Shown piece after piece: positions 18,667 to 27,759 of a stretch of DNA of 64,000 nucleotides (position 1 is its first letter; each line of letters starts with the position of its first letter). The DNA is from Methylorubrum thiocyanatum (GTDB lineage Bacteria; Pseudomonadota; Alphaproteobacteria; Rhizobiales; Beijerinckiaceae), in the NCBI GenBank assembly GCA_014138645.1, contig JACJIB010000010.1, forward strand, positions 62,001 through 126,000, in the 5' to 3' direction. Under the pieces are notes generated by a model. It was given only the letters and a program-made list of their open reading frames with translations. It was not told the DNA's origin and made no database searches. A program made the translations under genes and the position numbers.

Positions 18667-20853
18667 ATGTCGTCTGTGTTGCGTAATCGCCTGTGTCACG
18701 GCGTGGCTGCCCTGCTGGTGAGCACCGCGGGCTTGGGCCAATCCGGCACGGCGTGGGCTCAGGAGGCGGTGACGCTGGAGACGCTCAGCGTCGAGGGTTC
18801 GGGCCGCGGCGGCGCGGGACTGGGGGGAGCCGGTGCCGAGAGCGCCTTCGGCCCCGTGCCCGGCTACGTCGCCAAGCGCAGCGCCACTGGCACCAAGACC
18901 GACACGGCGCTGGCCGAGACGCCGCAATCGATCTCGGTCGTCGGCGAGCAGCAGGTCCGCGAGCAGGCGGCCACCAGCGTGCAGGAAGCCCTGCGCTACA
19001 CGGCCGGCGTCGCGGCCGAAGCCTACGGCCCGAGCACCCGCGGCGACTATCCTCGCATCCGCGGCTCGGACGCGGCGATCTTCCTCGACGGCCTGCGCCT
19101 GAAGGACCCCGACGTCTTCAACGAGCCGCGGCCGGATCCCTACACCCTGTCGCGCTTCGAGGTGCTGCGCGGCCCCGCCTCGACCCTGTACGGGTCGAGC
19201 CCGGTCGGCGGCCTGATCAATCTCGTCTCGAAGCGGCCCCTCGACGTGCCCTACACCGAGGCCGGAATCCGCTTCGGCAATTACGGCTGGAAGGAAGCCT
19301 TCACCGACTCGACCGGGCGCCTGAGCGAAGACGGGCAGTTCCTCTACCGCTTCGTCGGCATCGGCCGGCTCGCCGACGCGCAGACCGATTTCGTCGCCAA
19401 CGACCGCTACGTCCTCAACCCTTCGGTGACGTGGCGCCCCTCCGCCGACACGACCTGGACCCTGATCGGCCTGCACCAGAAGGATGCGTTCGGCGCCTCC
19501 GACGCCTTCCTGCCGCGCGAGGGCTCGCTCTATGCCGGCCCCAACGGCTTCATTCCCCTGAACCGCTTCACGGGCGATCCGAACTTCAACCGCTACGAGA
19601 CCGAGACGAGTTCGATCACCAGCCTGTTCGAGCACCGCTTCGACGATAGCCTGATCCTGCGGCAGAACCTGCGCTACAGCCACATCGACGGCACCTATCA
19701 GTCCGCCTACGGCAACGTGTACACGCTGACGCCGAGCGCCGACCTGCCGAACGCGCCGTTCCTCGATCCCGCCCGCCGGACGGTCGACCGGTTCACCTAC
19801 CGGGTCAGCTCGGTCAAGGACCGGATCACCACCGACACCAACCTCCAGGGGCGCTTCGACACCGGGCCGATCTCGCACGTGGTGCTCGGCGGCGTCGATT
19901 TCCGCCAGCAATGGGACAGCACGCGCACCGGCTTCGGCACCGATCCGCGCCCGTTCGACCTCTACGCGCCGGTCTATGTCGGCGTGACGCCGCCGGATCT
20001 CGGCGTGCCGACCGCGCTCTCGCAGAGCCAGACCGGTCTCTACCTTCAGGATCAGATCAAGTTCGGCCAGTGGATCGTGCTCGCCACCCTGCGGCACGAT
20101 TGGGTGAACAGCGCGACCCGCGGCGCCGAGAGCACGTCGGGCGAGGCCACAACCGGCCGCGTCGGCCTGATGTACGCCTTCGAGAACGGGCTGACCCCTT
20201 ACGTCTCCTACGCGACCTCGTTCACCCCGATCTTCGGCGCCAATGTCTGCGCGGGCGGGGCCTGCCGGCCGATCGAGGGCGAGCAGATCGAGGGCGGCTT
20301 CAAGTACAACCCGACGCCGTGGTTCGCGGTCAACGCGGCGATCTACGACACGACGGAGCGCAACCGCCTCGCCCCCGATCCGAGCGGCCTGCCGATCTCG
20401 ATCCAGACCGGCAAGGTCAAGATCCAGGGCGGCGACATCGAGGCGATCGCCACCATCAACACCGACACCAACATCATCGCGAGCTACGCCTACACCGACG
20501 CCCGCTACGCCGCCGGCGCCAATGCCGGGGCGCGGGTCGAGACGCAGCCGCTGCACCTCGCCTCGCTCTGGGTGACGCACCGCTTCACCCTCTCGGAGGT
20601 GCCCGGCGCCTTCCTCGTCGGCGGCGGCGTGCGCTACATCGGCGAATCCTTCGACGGCTCGCTCAACAGCTTCAACACGCCCGCCGCGACACTCGCCGAC
20701 GCGCTGATCGGATGGGAGGACGCGCATTGGCGTGCTCAGCTCAACGTCTCCAACATCGCCGACACGCGGTATCTCTCGACCTGCCTCGCCCGCGGCGACT
20801 GCTTCGTCGGCACCCGGCGCACGATCCTCGGCAGCCTGACCTACAAGTTCTAG
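18667..20853 (+). CDS. TonB-dependent siderophore receptor
   Basis: A 728-residue outer membrane protein. A signal peptide ends near residue 32. There is no N-terminal signalling (STN) domain. The plug domain starts about residue 75 with [17 protein letters not shown] and contains [23 protein letters not shown] TonB plug motifs. The beta-barrel ends in the required aromatic residue (LTYKF). It belongs to the ferric-siderophore class (FhuA/FpvA-like), taking up Fe-siderophores with TonB-ExbBD energy. The ligand is unknown and no siderophore or ABC uptake genes are adjacent. A palindromic repeat begins at its stop codon. Confidence 0.93.
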   Translation: MSSVLRNRLCHGVAALLVSTAGLGQSGTAWAQEAVTLETLSVEGSGRGGAGLGGAGAESAFGPVPGYVAKRSATGTKTDTALAETPQSISVVGEQQVREQAATSVQEALRYTAGVAAEAYGPSTRGDYPRIRGSDAAIFLDGLRLKDPDVFNEPRPDPYTLSRFEVLRGPASTLYGSSPVGGLINLVSKRPLDVPYTEAGIRFGNYGWKEAFTDSTGRLSEDGQFLYRFVGIGRLADAQTDFVANDRYVLNPSVTWRPSADTTWTLIGLHQKDAFGASDAFLPREGSLYAGPNGFIPLNRFTGDPNFNRYETETSSITSLFEHRFDDSLILRQNLRYSHIDGTYQSAYGNVYTLTPSADLPNAPFLDPARRTVDRFTYRVSSVKDRITTDTNLQGRFDTGPISHVVLGGVDFRQQWDSTRTGFGTDPRPFDLYAPVYVGVTPPDLGVPTALSQSQTGLYLQDQIKFGQWIVLATLRHDWVNSATRGAESTSGEATTGRVGLMYAFENGLTPYVSYATSFTPIFGANVCAGGACRPIEGEQIEGGFKYNPTPWFAVNAAIYDTTERNRLAPDPSGLPISIQTGKVKIQGGDIEAIATINTDTNIIASYAYTDARYAAGANAGARVETQPLHLASLWVTHRFTLSEVPGAFLVGGGVRYIGESFDGSLNSFNTPAATLADALIGWEDAHWRAQLNVSNIADTRYLSTCLARGDCFVGTRRTILGSLTYKF

Positions 20854-20953
20854 AGCATCGTCCCGAAAGGTGGCCTCCGGCTTTCGGAAAAAGACGATGC
20901 AGAACCAGAAGTTTAGAGCATCGTCCTGGATCCGGTATCCAGGACGATGCTCT
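20853..20953. repeat. Palindromic dispersed repeat A, copy 1
   Basis: Two stem-loops side by side. The first pairs GCATCGTC (20855-20862) with GACGATGC (20893-20900), with an inner CCGAAAG/CTTTCGG helix. The second is a 17-bp perfect stem (20915-20931 with 20937-20953) around CCGGT. The same module, starting GAGCAT..CCCGAAAGGTGG, recurs after flgD at 38039-38150. It probably also serves as a terminator for the receptor gene. It behaves like a REP-type element. Confidence 0.85.
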
Positions 20954-20998
20954 GAGCCCGAATTGACGGATCGCCGCTTGGGTGGGAAAGCCTCTCGC

Positions 20999-21922
20999 AT
21001 GAGCGACGCGACGGCTTCTCCCCTTCCCTCACCCGACGACCTCGCCGCGCTGAAGAGCGAGGCGGGGGCGTGGTTTTCCACCCTGCGCGACCGGATCGTC
21101 GCCGCGCTGGAGACGCTGGAGGACGAGGCGACCGGCCCGTTCCATCCGGATGCGCCGAAGCAGGCGGGCCGGTTCGAGAAGACGCCCTGGCAGCGCACCG
21201 ACCATAGCGGCACGCCGGGCGGCGGCGGCGTCATGGCGATGCTCAAGGGCCGGGTGTTCGAGAAGGCCGGCGTCCACGTCTCGACGGTGCACGGCGAGTT
21301 CGCGCCGGAGTTTCGCGCCCAGATGCCCGGCGCGGCCGAGGATCCGCGCTTCTTCGCCACCGGCATCTCGCTGATCGCCCACCCCTGGAACCCGAACGTT
21401 CCGACGGTGCACATGAACACCCGCTTCGTCGTGACGACGAAGGCGTGGTTCGGCGGCGGCGCCGACCTCACCCCCGTACTCGACCGGCGCCGGACCCAGG
21501 ACGACCCCGACACGCAGTTCTTCCACGCCTGCCTGCGCGAGGCCTGCGAGGCGCACGCGCCGGCCGCGAACTACGAGCGGTACAAGGCGTGGTGCGACGA
21601 GTATTTCCACCTCAAGCACCGCAACGAGCCCCGCGGCATCGGCGGGATCTTCTACGACTATCACTGGACCGGCGAGCCGCAGGCCGATCTCGCCTATACC
21701 CGCGATGTCGGCGGAGCCTTCCTCAAGGCCTATCCCGAGATCGTCCGGCGCAACTTCGCACAGGCCTGGACCGAGGCCGACCGCGAGGAGCAGCAGGTGC
21801 GGCGCGGGCGCTACGTCGAGTTCAACCTGCTCTACGACCGCGGCACCATCTTCGGCCTGAAGACCGGCGGCAACGTCGCCTCGATCCTGTCCTCGCTGCC
21901 CCCCACGGTGCGCTGGCCCTGA
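20999..21922 (+). CDS. hemF: Coproporphyrinogen III oxidase, oxygen-dependent
   Basis: A 307-residue enzyme that oxidatively decarboxylates two propionates of coproporphyrinogen III to give protoporphyrinogen IX in haem and bacteriochlorophyll synthesis. Characteristic segments are [58 protein letters not shown] and the C-terminal [15 protein letters not shown] and SLPPTVRW. Length is typical. I chose the ATG at 20999; the frame is open upstream into the repeat. It lies 145 bases after the siderophore receptor, so iron uptake and haem genes are neighbours. Confidence 0.96.
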   Translation: MSDATASPLPSPDDLAALKSEAGAWFSTLRDRIVAALETLEDEATGPFHPDAPKQAGRFEKTPWQRTDHSGTPGGGGVMAMLKGRVFEKAGVHVSTVHGEFAPEFRAQMPGAAEDPRFFATGISLIAHPWNPNVPTVHMNTRFVVTTKAWFGGGADLTPVLDRRRTQDDPDTQFFHACLREACEAHAPAANYERYKAWCDEYFHLKHRNEPRGIGGIFYDYHWTGEPQADLAYTRDVGGAFLKAYPEIVRRNFAQAWTEADREEQQVRRGRYVEFNLLYDRGTIFGLKTGGNVASILSSLPPTVRWP

Positions 21923-21935
21923 GGGGCGTCCGGCC

Positions 21936-23054
21936 ATGCCTGAATCCGTTCCCACCCAGTTCGCGCCGCAGCAGGATGCGGCGCTGAAGGCCATCGCCCG
22001 CTGGCGCAAGGAGGGCGGCGACCAGGTCTTCCGCCTGTTCGGCTATGCCGGCACCGGGAAGACCACGCTCGCCCGCCGCATCGCCGACGACATCGACGGC
22101 CCGGTCGTCTACGGCGCCTTCACCGGCAAGGCGGCTTCGGTCATGCGCCAGAAGGGCTGCCACGACGCGGCGACGATCCACTCGCTGATCTACCGCAGCA
22201 AGGAGGGCGACGAGGGCGGCCCGACCTTCACCCTCAACCGCTCGGGCCCCGCGGCCAAGGCCGACCTCATCGTCATCGACGAGTGCTCGATGGTCGATTC
22301 CGATCTCGGCCACGACCTCCTGTCCTTCGACAAGCCGGTGCTGGTGCTGGGCGATCCGGCCCAGTTGCCGCCGGTGCGCGGCGGCGGCTTCTTCACCGAG
22401 GCCGAGCCCGACGTGATGCTCACCGACGTCCACCGGCAGGCGGCCGACGACCCGATCGTGCGCATGGCGATGACGATCCGCGAGGGCGGGCGGCTGGAGG
22501 TCGGCGAGTACGGCGAGAGCCGGGTGATCCGCCGCCGCGACATCGACCCGGCCCAGGTGCTCGACTGCGATCAGGTCCTGGTCGGCCTCAACCGGACGCG
22601 CCGCCTCTACAACAACCGCCTGCGGGAACTGGCCGGCCATACCGACCCGATGCCGTCGGTGGGCGAGAAGCTGGTCTGTCTCAGGAACGACCGCACCAAG
22701 GGCCTGCTCAACGGCTCGACCTGGACGGTCCAGGCCCTGCGCGCGCCGCCCCGGCCCGACACGATCCGCCTCGACGTGGTGCCGGAGGACGACCCGGCCG
22801 TGCGCCGCCGGGCGGTCGACATCAAGGTGCTGCGGCAGGTGATCGAGGGTTCGGAGGAGGAGATCCCGCTGTTCCTGCGCCGCGAGACCGACGAGTTCAC
22901 CTACGGCTACGCACTGACCGTCCACAAGGCTCAAGGCTCGCAATGGGACAAGGTGGTCCTGTTCGACGAATCCTACGCGTTTCGCGAGCACCGGGCGCGC
23001 TGGCTCTATACCGGGCTGACCCGGGCGGCGCAGGCGATCACCGTGGTGGTGTGA
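21936..23054 (+). CDS. RecD-like ATP-dependent DNA helicase
   Basis: A 372-residue superfamily 1B helicase with Walker A LFGYAGTGKTTLARRIA (about residues 34-50), DEXX box VIDECSMVD, LVLGDPAQLPPV (motif III) and the C-terminal motifs FTYGYALTVHKAQGSQW and LYTGLTRAAQA (motif VI). It has no RecBC-binding N-terminal domain and no partner genes, so it belongs to the short stand-alone RecD2/Dda-like group. It starts 13 bases after hemF. The function is presumably in DNA repair or replication fork processing; the exact role is unknown. Confidence 0.85.
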   Translation: MPESVPTQFAPQQDAALKAIARWRKEGGDQVFRLFGYAGTGKTTLARRIADDIDGPVVYGAFTGKAASVMRQKGCHDAATIHSLIYRSKEGDEGGPTFTLNRSGPAAKADLIVIDECSMVDSDLGHDLLSFDKPVLVLGDPAQLPPVRGGGFFTEAEPDVMLTDVHRQAADDPIVRMAMTIREGGRLEVGEYGESRVIRRRDIDPAQVLDCDQVLVGLNRTRRLYNNRLRELAGHTDPMPSVGEKLVCLRNDRTKGLLNGSTWTVQALRAPPRPDTIRLDVVPEDDPAVRRRAVDIKVLRQVIEGSEEEIPLFLRRETDEFTYGYALTVHKAQGSQWDKVVLFDESYAFREHRARWLYTGLTRAAQAITVVV

Positions 23055-23094
23055 TACCGTTTCCGATGACTGCGTTCGGTGCGGTCACCTCTTC

Positions 23095-23207
23095 GTCATC
23101 CCGGGGCCGCGCAGCGGAACCCGGGATCCACCCGTGATGAGGCGCTGAAACCGGACATTGCGGCCGGTCGCGGATTCCGGGTTCGCTCATCAGCGCCCCG
23201 TAATGAC
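23095..23207. repeat. Dispersed repeat B, copy 1
   Basis: A 113-base element bounded by GTCATCCCGGGGC and GCCCCGTAATGAC, near-perfect inverted ends. It shares the internal segments GGGGCCGCGCAGCGGAACCC, ACCCGTGATG and GCGGCCGGTCG with copy 2 at 44990-45129. Copy 1 lacks about 27 bases present in copy 2. It is non-coding. Confidence 0.8.
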
Positions 23208-23273
23208 GGCGATAGAAACGGGACTGAACGCGTCAGCCGGAAGCCGTATGGGACCTTCTCCCAAAGCGCTTAG

Positions 23274-23352
23274 AGTGCCTCACAAAACTCCCGGTCACCA
23301 ACCGTTCTCGCTCTGGCGAGGACAGCGCGGCGGGAGTTTTGTGAGAGACACT
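23274..23352. repeat. Long imperfect palindrome (79 bases)
   Basis: CTCACAAAACTCCC (23279-23292) pairs perfectly with GGGAGTTTTGTGAG (23332-23345). Beyond a C/AGA internal loop, AGTG (23274-23277) pairs with CACT (23349-23352). The 39-base interior carries its own CTCG/CGAG pairing. The A/T-rich arms contrast with the local GC content. It could be a small MITE-like element or a bidirectional terminator. Confidence 0.8.
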
Positions 23353-23368
23353 TAGGCGGCGTGCATTC

Positions 23369-23392
23369 CCTCTCCCCGCTCGCGGGGAGAGG
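23369..23392. terminator. Hairpin between convergent genes
   Basis: CCTCTCCCC and GGGGAGAGG form a 9-bp stem around GCTCGC, about 110 bases past the aminotransferase stop. There is no T-tract. Confidence 0.5.
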
Positions 23393-23499
23393 AGTGGCGC
23401 CAGATCGGATCTGCGGCGGATCGGCTGGAAACGCGAAGCACCCTATGCGGAGATTGGAAGCGACATTCCCCGCATGATCGGCGGTGAATGCCCGGCGCC

Positions 23500-24777
23500 T
23501 CACCCTGCCGCACGCGCCTCCACCGCCGCCAGCAGCGTGCACAGCGCCACCGCCTCGGCCGCCTGGCGCACCGCCTCGAGCTTCGGAAACGTCGGGGCGA
23601 TCCGCAGCGTGCGGTCGTGCGGGTCCTTGCCGTAGGGATGCGTCGCGCCGGCCGGGGTCAGGGCGATGCCCGCCTCGCCCGCGAGCCGGACCACCTGCGA
23701 GGCGGTGCCGTCGGCGACATCGAGCGTGATGAAGTAGCCACCGAGCGGACGGCTCCAGCGGGCCACCTCCCACCCGTCGAGGCGGGCGGCGAACGCCTCC
23801 TCCACCGCAGCGAATTTCGGGGCGATCAGGGCGCGGTGGCGCTCCATATGCGCGGCGATCCCGGCCGCGTCGCGCAGGAAGCGGACGTGGCGGAGCTGGT
23901 TCAGCTTGTCCGGCCCGATGCTGCGGCGCCCGGCCTGGGCGAGATACCACTTCACGTTGGTCGGCGAGGCGGCGAGCATGGCAAGGCCGGCGCCGGCCAG
24001 CGTCACCTTCGAGGTCGAGGCGAACACGATCGGCCGGTCGGGATGTCCGGCCTCGGCACAGGCCTCCAGGATGTTGGCGAGCGCGGGCCGCGCCTCGGTG
24101 AGGTGATGCACCACGTAGGCGTTGTCCCACAGGATGCGGAAATCGGGGGCCGCGGCCTTGAGCGAGGCCAGACGCCGCACGGTCTCGTCGGAATAGGTCT
24201 CGCCGCTCGGGTTCGAGTATTGCGGCACGCACCAGATGCCCTTCACCGACGGGTCGGCGACCTCGCGCTCCACCGCCTCCATATCCGGCCCCTCCCCCGT
24301 CATCGGGATCGGGATCATGCGGATGCCGAAGCCCTCGCAGAGGAAGAAGTGGCGGTCGTAGCCGGGCACGGGGCAGAGGATCGTGATCGGCTCCTGCTTC
24401 GACCAGGGCCGCTCGCCGCCGGGCACACCCTTCAGGAGCGCGTAGACGAGCACGTCGTGCATCAGCGCGAGGCTCGAATTGTTGGCCACCACGATCTGAT
24501 CCGCGGGCGCCCCGAGCACGGGCGAGAACAGCGCGCGGGTCTCGGGCAGGCCCTGGAGGTTGCCGTAATTGCGCGCGTCGGTGCCGTCCTCGGCGGTGGT
24601 GTCGCGGTTGCCCGGCAGGGCCAGCATCTCGGCGGCGAGGTCGAGCTGGTCGGAAGCCGGCTTGCCGCGGGTCATGTCGAGCTTGAGCCCCTGCGCTTTC
24701 AGGGCCTCGTACTCGCCGCGCAGGCCGGAGCGCAGCTCCGCGAGCGCCTCGGAAGACAGGGTGGACAACGCAGGCAT
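23500..24777 (-). CDS. Class I/II aminotransferase (AspC-like, MocR-type fold)
   Basis: A 425-residue PLP enzyme. The pyridoxal lysine is in FASTSKVTLAGAGLA, and other markers are DMTRGKPASDQLDLA, NYGNLQGLPETR, CPVPGYDRHFFLCE and a QYSNPSGETY segment that contacts the cofactor ring. These features match a type Ic aspartate aminotransferase-like group of about 425 residues rather than the common type Ia/Ib enzymes. The likely substrates are aspartate and 2-oxoglutarate, but specificity is uncertain. The gene is monocistronic and followed by terminator-like hairpins. Confidence 0.85.
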   Translation of the reverse strand: MPALSTLSSEALAELRSGLRGEYEALKAQGLKLDMTRGKPASDQLDLAAEMLALPGNRDTTAEDGTDARNYGNLQGLPETRALFSPVLGAPADQIVVANNSSLALMHDVLVYALLKGVPGGERPWSKQEPITILCPVPGYDRHFFLCEGFGIRMIPIPMTGEGPDMEAVEREVADPSVKGIWCVPQYSNPSGETYSDETVRRLASLKAAAPDFRILWDNAYVVHHLTEARPALANILEACAEAGHPDRPIVFASTSKVTLAGAGLAMLAASPTNVKWYLAQAGRRSIGPDKLNQLRHVRFLRDAAGIAAHMERHRALIAPKFAAVEEAFAARLDGWEVARWSRPLGGYFITLDVADGTASQVVRLAGEAGIALTPAGATHPYGKDPHDRTLRIAPTFPKLEAVRQAAEAVALCTLLAAVEARAAG

Positions 24778-25169
24778 GGGATTCCTCGTGGCGGTGCCGA
24801 ACCCGCCTTCGATCCTGCGGTGGCGCCAGGGTCAACCCCGGGAAGGGGGAGAGGCGTGGGCAATGGAGGGTCAGCCCGGCAACACTGTGGCCGATCGGTC
24901 ACGTGGGCCGGTGCGACGTGATCAAACTCCTAACGCAGTGTGAAGCGCGAGCTTGGCCTTAACGCGTCGTTAACCATTCCAGCCAAAAAGATTAATCCGT
25001 CAAATGATGGAGGAAGCGGCACACCGGAGCGACCCGCGACAGCGACGACGCTCCTGAACCGCGATCCGACGACATTCGGCAGCCCTTCGAAAAACCAGAT
25101 CGGCCATGGCGCGGCGCGGAGGATATCCGTGCCGAGCGCAATGACCTCGCACATCTTCGAGCACTGACG
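24778..25169. other. 392-base divergent promoter region upstream of ftcR
   Basis: It lies between the start of the aminotransferase (minus) and the start of ftcR (plus). It is relatively A/T-rich from 24950 to 25015 and contains the CtrA-type box listed separately. I see no gene and no further clear motif. Confidence 0.6.
24959..24974 (+). promoter_or_regulatory. CtrA-type binding site upstream of ftcR
   Basis: TTAACGCGTCGTTAAC is an exact match to the TTAA-N7-TTAA(C) consensus of the alphaproteobacterial cell-cycle regulator CtrA. It lies 196 bases before the ftcR start. CtrA is known to sit above the flagellar cascade in several alphaproteobacteria, so direct control of ftcR is plausible but inferred. 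Confidence 0.65.
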
Positions 25170-25850
25170 ATGTACATCGTTGTCGACGAGCGGCAGAGCG
25201 TCACCGAGCAATACGTCGCCGGCTTCGGCGCCGAGGGCGTGCCGGCGCAGGGTTTGGCCGTCGGATCCATGAAGGACTGGCTCGACGCCACGCCGCGGAT
25301 CGACGTCGAGGCGATCGACGGCTTCCTGATCGGCGACTGCGCCGACCGCGCCTCCTGCACCGTGGCGATCCGCTCGCTCAGCCGGGCGCCGATCATCGCC
25401 CTCAACGAGACGCGCTCCCTGGAGCAGACCCTGGCGCTGTTCACCGCCGGCATCGACGACGTGGTGCGCAAGCCCGTCCATGTCCGCGAGATCATCGCCC
25501 GTGCCACCGCGATCCGGCGCCGGACCGGCCGGGGCGTCGAGCCGGCCCCCGCCCCCGACCGGGCCGGCCGCCTCAAGGTCTACACCGACGGACGCGATCC
25601 GGAGATCGACGGCACCTGCCTGATCCTGCCCCGGCGCGAGCGGCACATCCTCGAATATCTCGCCAAGAACCGCGGCCGGCAGGTGACCAAGGGCCAGATC
25701 TTCACGGCCGTCTACGGCGACCTCGATTCCAGCGTGGAAGAGAGCGTGGTGGAGGGCCATATCAGCAAGCTGCGCAAGAAGCTGCGCATGCGCCTCGGCT
25801 ACGACCCGATCGAGGCCAAGCGGATGGCCGGCTACACCTTCGTCGGCTGA
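25170..25850 (+). CDS. ftcR: Flagellar transcriptional regulator FtcR/Rem
   Basis: A 226-residue response-regulator-like protein. The receiver-like N-terminal domain opens with MYIVVDERQSVTEQY and contains the family-specific IDGFLIGDCAD and AGIDDVVRKPVHVREIIAR. The typical phosphoacceptor acidic cluster is altered, as in FtcR of Brucella and Rem of Sinorhizobium, which act without an obvious kinase. The C-terminal OmpR-type winged helix includes LPRRERHILEYLAKNRGRQ and VVEGHISKLRKKLR. The regulator activates flagellar genes such as the hook operon and flagellin. It converges on fliC, with a shared terminator between them. Confidence 0.93.
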   Translation: MYIVVDERQSVTEQYVAGFGAEGVPAQGLAVGSMKDWLDATPRIDVEAIDGFLIGDCADRASCTVAIRSLSRAPIIALNETRSLEQTLALFTAGIDDVVRKPVHVREIIARATAIRRRTGRGVEPAPAPDRAGRLKVYTDGRDPEIDGTCLILPRRERHILEYLAKNRGRQVTKGQIFTAVYGDLDSSVEESVVEGHISKLRKKLRMRLGYDPIEAKRMAGYTFVG

Positions 25851-25878
25851 AGCGCCCGTTCGAAATCCGCAGACGAGA

Positions 25879-25911
25879 AAAAGGCCGCGCTCGGTGTGAG
25901 TGCGGCCTTTT
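25879..25911. terminator. Bidirectional terminator between ftcR and fliC
   Basis: AAAAGGCCGC (25879-25888) pairs with GCGGCCTTTT (25902-25911) around a 13-base loop. The T-run on each strand makes it a good intrinsic terminator in both directions, which suits the convergent genes. Confidence 0.85.
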
Positions 25912-25971
25912 CGCGTGTCCGTTTGGGCCCGCCCGCGAGGGACGGGCCCGCCGTTCGATTGGACCTTCGGC

Positions 25972-27759
25972 TTAGCGGAAGAGCGAGAGGATGCTCTGGG
26001 TCGAGCTGTTGGCGATCGAGAGCGTCTGGACCGCGAGCTGCTGCTGGGTCTGGAGCGCCTTCAGCTTGGTCGATTCCTCCTCGACATCGGCGTCGACCAG
26101 GATGCCGATCGTGCGGTCGTTGGCCTTCATCAGGGTGTCGACGAAGGACTTCTGGCCGTCGATCTGGGTCTTGCCGGCGCCGAGCTTCGTGCCCGCATCG
26201 GTGACCTTGGCGATCGCCCGGTCCACCGCCGTGATGATCGCCGAGAGATCGGTGTCGCCGCTGGTGCCGACCAGCTTGGAGATGTCGAGGGTCGCGATCG
26301 AGTAGTCGGTGCCGGCGGCCGGGGTGGTGTAGGTGCCGACGTTGGTGTCGAGGATGCCCTGGGCCTGCGTCGTGCCGGCGTTCGTGCCGGAGGCGTTCCG
26401 GCCGGCCGGGGCCGCCGTCGCGCCGGCGGTGAAGCCGAAATCCGCCACGTCGGCGCCGCCGAGCGTGATGGCCTTGCCCGTGACCGCGTTCGTCAGGGTG
26501 ATCTTGCCGCCCGCAAAGCTTGCCTCGACCGTGCTCGCTCCGGGGGGCGTGCCCGTCGTGGTCTTGTCCAGCTCCGCGTTGATCATCGCCACGATGTCGG
26601 CGCCGTTCACGGCGTTGTTGCCCGTGGAGGTCGCCGCGCCACCGAGTGCGGTGTAGGACGCCGCGTTCAGGGTGATGGTCTTGGCCGTCGTGCCGTCGTT
26701 GATGGAGATGACCTTCGAACCCGACGACAGGTTGAGGTTGCTGTAGGCGCCGCCGGTCACCGAGGCGACGTCGGGAGCGGTGCCGAAGCCGGCGTCGATC
26801 AGCGTCCGTGCGGTGCCGCCGGTGGTGAGGGAGGCGGCCGCCACCGACACGTTCAGGCCGGTGGTCGCCCCGGTATCGGAGGTGGAGAAGGTCAGACGAC
26901 CGGAGCTGTCGAGGGACGCGGTCACCTCACCCGCGAGGCCGGAGGCGGCGATCTGGTTGTTGAAGGCGCTGAGGAACTCGTCGGTGGTGACCTTGGTGAG
27001 ATCCTTGGCGGCGGACTTCAGCGTGTCGGCGTTCATCCGCACGGTCACCGAGGTGCCGCCGGTGGTCAGGGTGAAGCCGACCTCGCTGTTGCCGCTGAAG
27101 TTGGCCGTGCCGCGGTTGGCGATGACGGCGTCGTTGGGGCGGAACGCAGCCGTGCCCGTCAGGGCGGCGGCGCCGACGACCTGGGCGTTGGTGGCGGCGG
27201 TCGTCACGCTGGTGGAGTTGGTGTCGTAGAGGCGGATGCTCTGCACATCGATGGTGATCTGCGAGAACGAGATCGCGCCGGTGCTGCTGCGGGCGAAGCC
27301 GGCGACCACGTTCTGCGTCGCCTTGTAGGCGGTGTTGGTCGAGGACGAGTTGACCGACAGCCAGTTCTGACCCGACGAGTTCGAGGAATCGGCGGTCGCC
27401 TTCATCTTGCTCTGGAGCGCGGCGATCTCGGTCTGCACCTTCGAGCGGTCCACGCCCGGCTGCAGCGCCGTCTGCAGCTTGGCGCGCATGTTCTGCAGGT
27501 CGGACAGGATCGAGTTCAGGCCGTTATAGGCGGTGTCGACCGCCGACGAGCCGAGGCCGAGCGAGTCCTTGACCGCCGAGAGCGAGGCGTTGTCGGTGCG
27601 AACGGTCGTGGCGATCGACCAGTAGGCGGCGTTGTCGGCGGCGTTCGAGACGCGCTGGCCGGTGGAGACGCGGTTCGAGGTGGCGTCGAGGTTGGAGTTG
27701 ATCGACTTGAGGGTCGTCAGCGCCGTCATCGCGGCGGAGTTGGTCAGCAGGCTGGTCAC
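25972..27759 (-). CDS. fliC: Flagellin
   Basis: A 595-residue filament protein. The conserved N-terminal coiled-coil region opens TSLLTNSAAMTALTTLKSIN and includes STGQRVSNAADNAAYWSIA. The matching C-terminal end is STKLKALQTQQQLAVQTLSI followed by the terminal SLFR. The central 250 residues are an insert containing two hook-IN-like modules; the first is at residues 237-294. The start codon is GTG at 27759, with GGAAG about ten bases upstream. Export is by the type III apparatus encoded downstream, and abundance is probably set by FlaF and FlbT. The convergent ftcR shares its terminator. Confidence 0.96.
   Translation of the reverse strand: MTSLLTNSAAMTALTTLKSINSNLDATSNRVSTGQRVSNAADNAAYWSIATTVRTDNASLSAVKDSLGLGSSAVDTAYNGLNSILSDLQNMRAKLQTALQPGVDRSKVQTEIAALQSKMKATADSSNSSGQNWLSVNSSSTNTAYKATQNVVAGFARSSTGAISFSQITIDVQSIRLYDTNSTSVTTAATNAQVVGAAALTGTAAFRPNDAVIANRGTANFSGNSEVGFTLTTGGTSVTVRMNADTLKSAAKDLTKVTTDEFLSAFNNQIAASGLAGEVTASLDSSGRLTFSTSDTGATTGLNVSVAAASLTTGGTARTLIDAGFGTAPDVASVTGGAYSNLNLSSGSKVISINDGTTAKTITLNAASYTALGGAATSTGNNAVNGADIVAMINAELDKTTTGTPPGASTVEASFAGGKITLTNAVTGKAITLGGADVADFGFTAGATAAPAGRNASGTNAGTTQAQGILDTNVGTYTTPAAGTDYSIATLDISKLVGTSGDTDLSAIITAVDRAIAKVTDAGTKLGAGKTQIDGQKSFVDTLMKANDRTIGILVDADVEEESTKLKALQTQQQLAVQTLSIANSSTQSILSLFR

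Larger units (their letters stand above)
23055..23499. other. 445-base convergent intergenic region filled by repeats
   Basis: The region lies between the helicase (plus) and aminotransferase (minus) stops. It contains repeat B copy 1 (23095-23207), a long imperfect palindrome (23274-23352) and a 9-bp hairpin (23369-23392). I see no credible gene in it. Confidence 0.7.

Noticed and set aside
18655-21513. 952-residue open frame on the minus strand opposite the siderophore receptor and hemF
   Set aside because: Both plus-strand genes are well conserved; the antisense product is Arg/Gly-rich with no domain.
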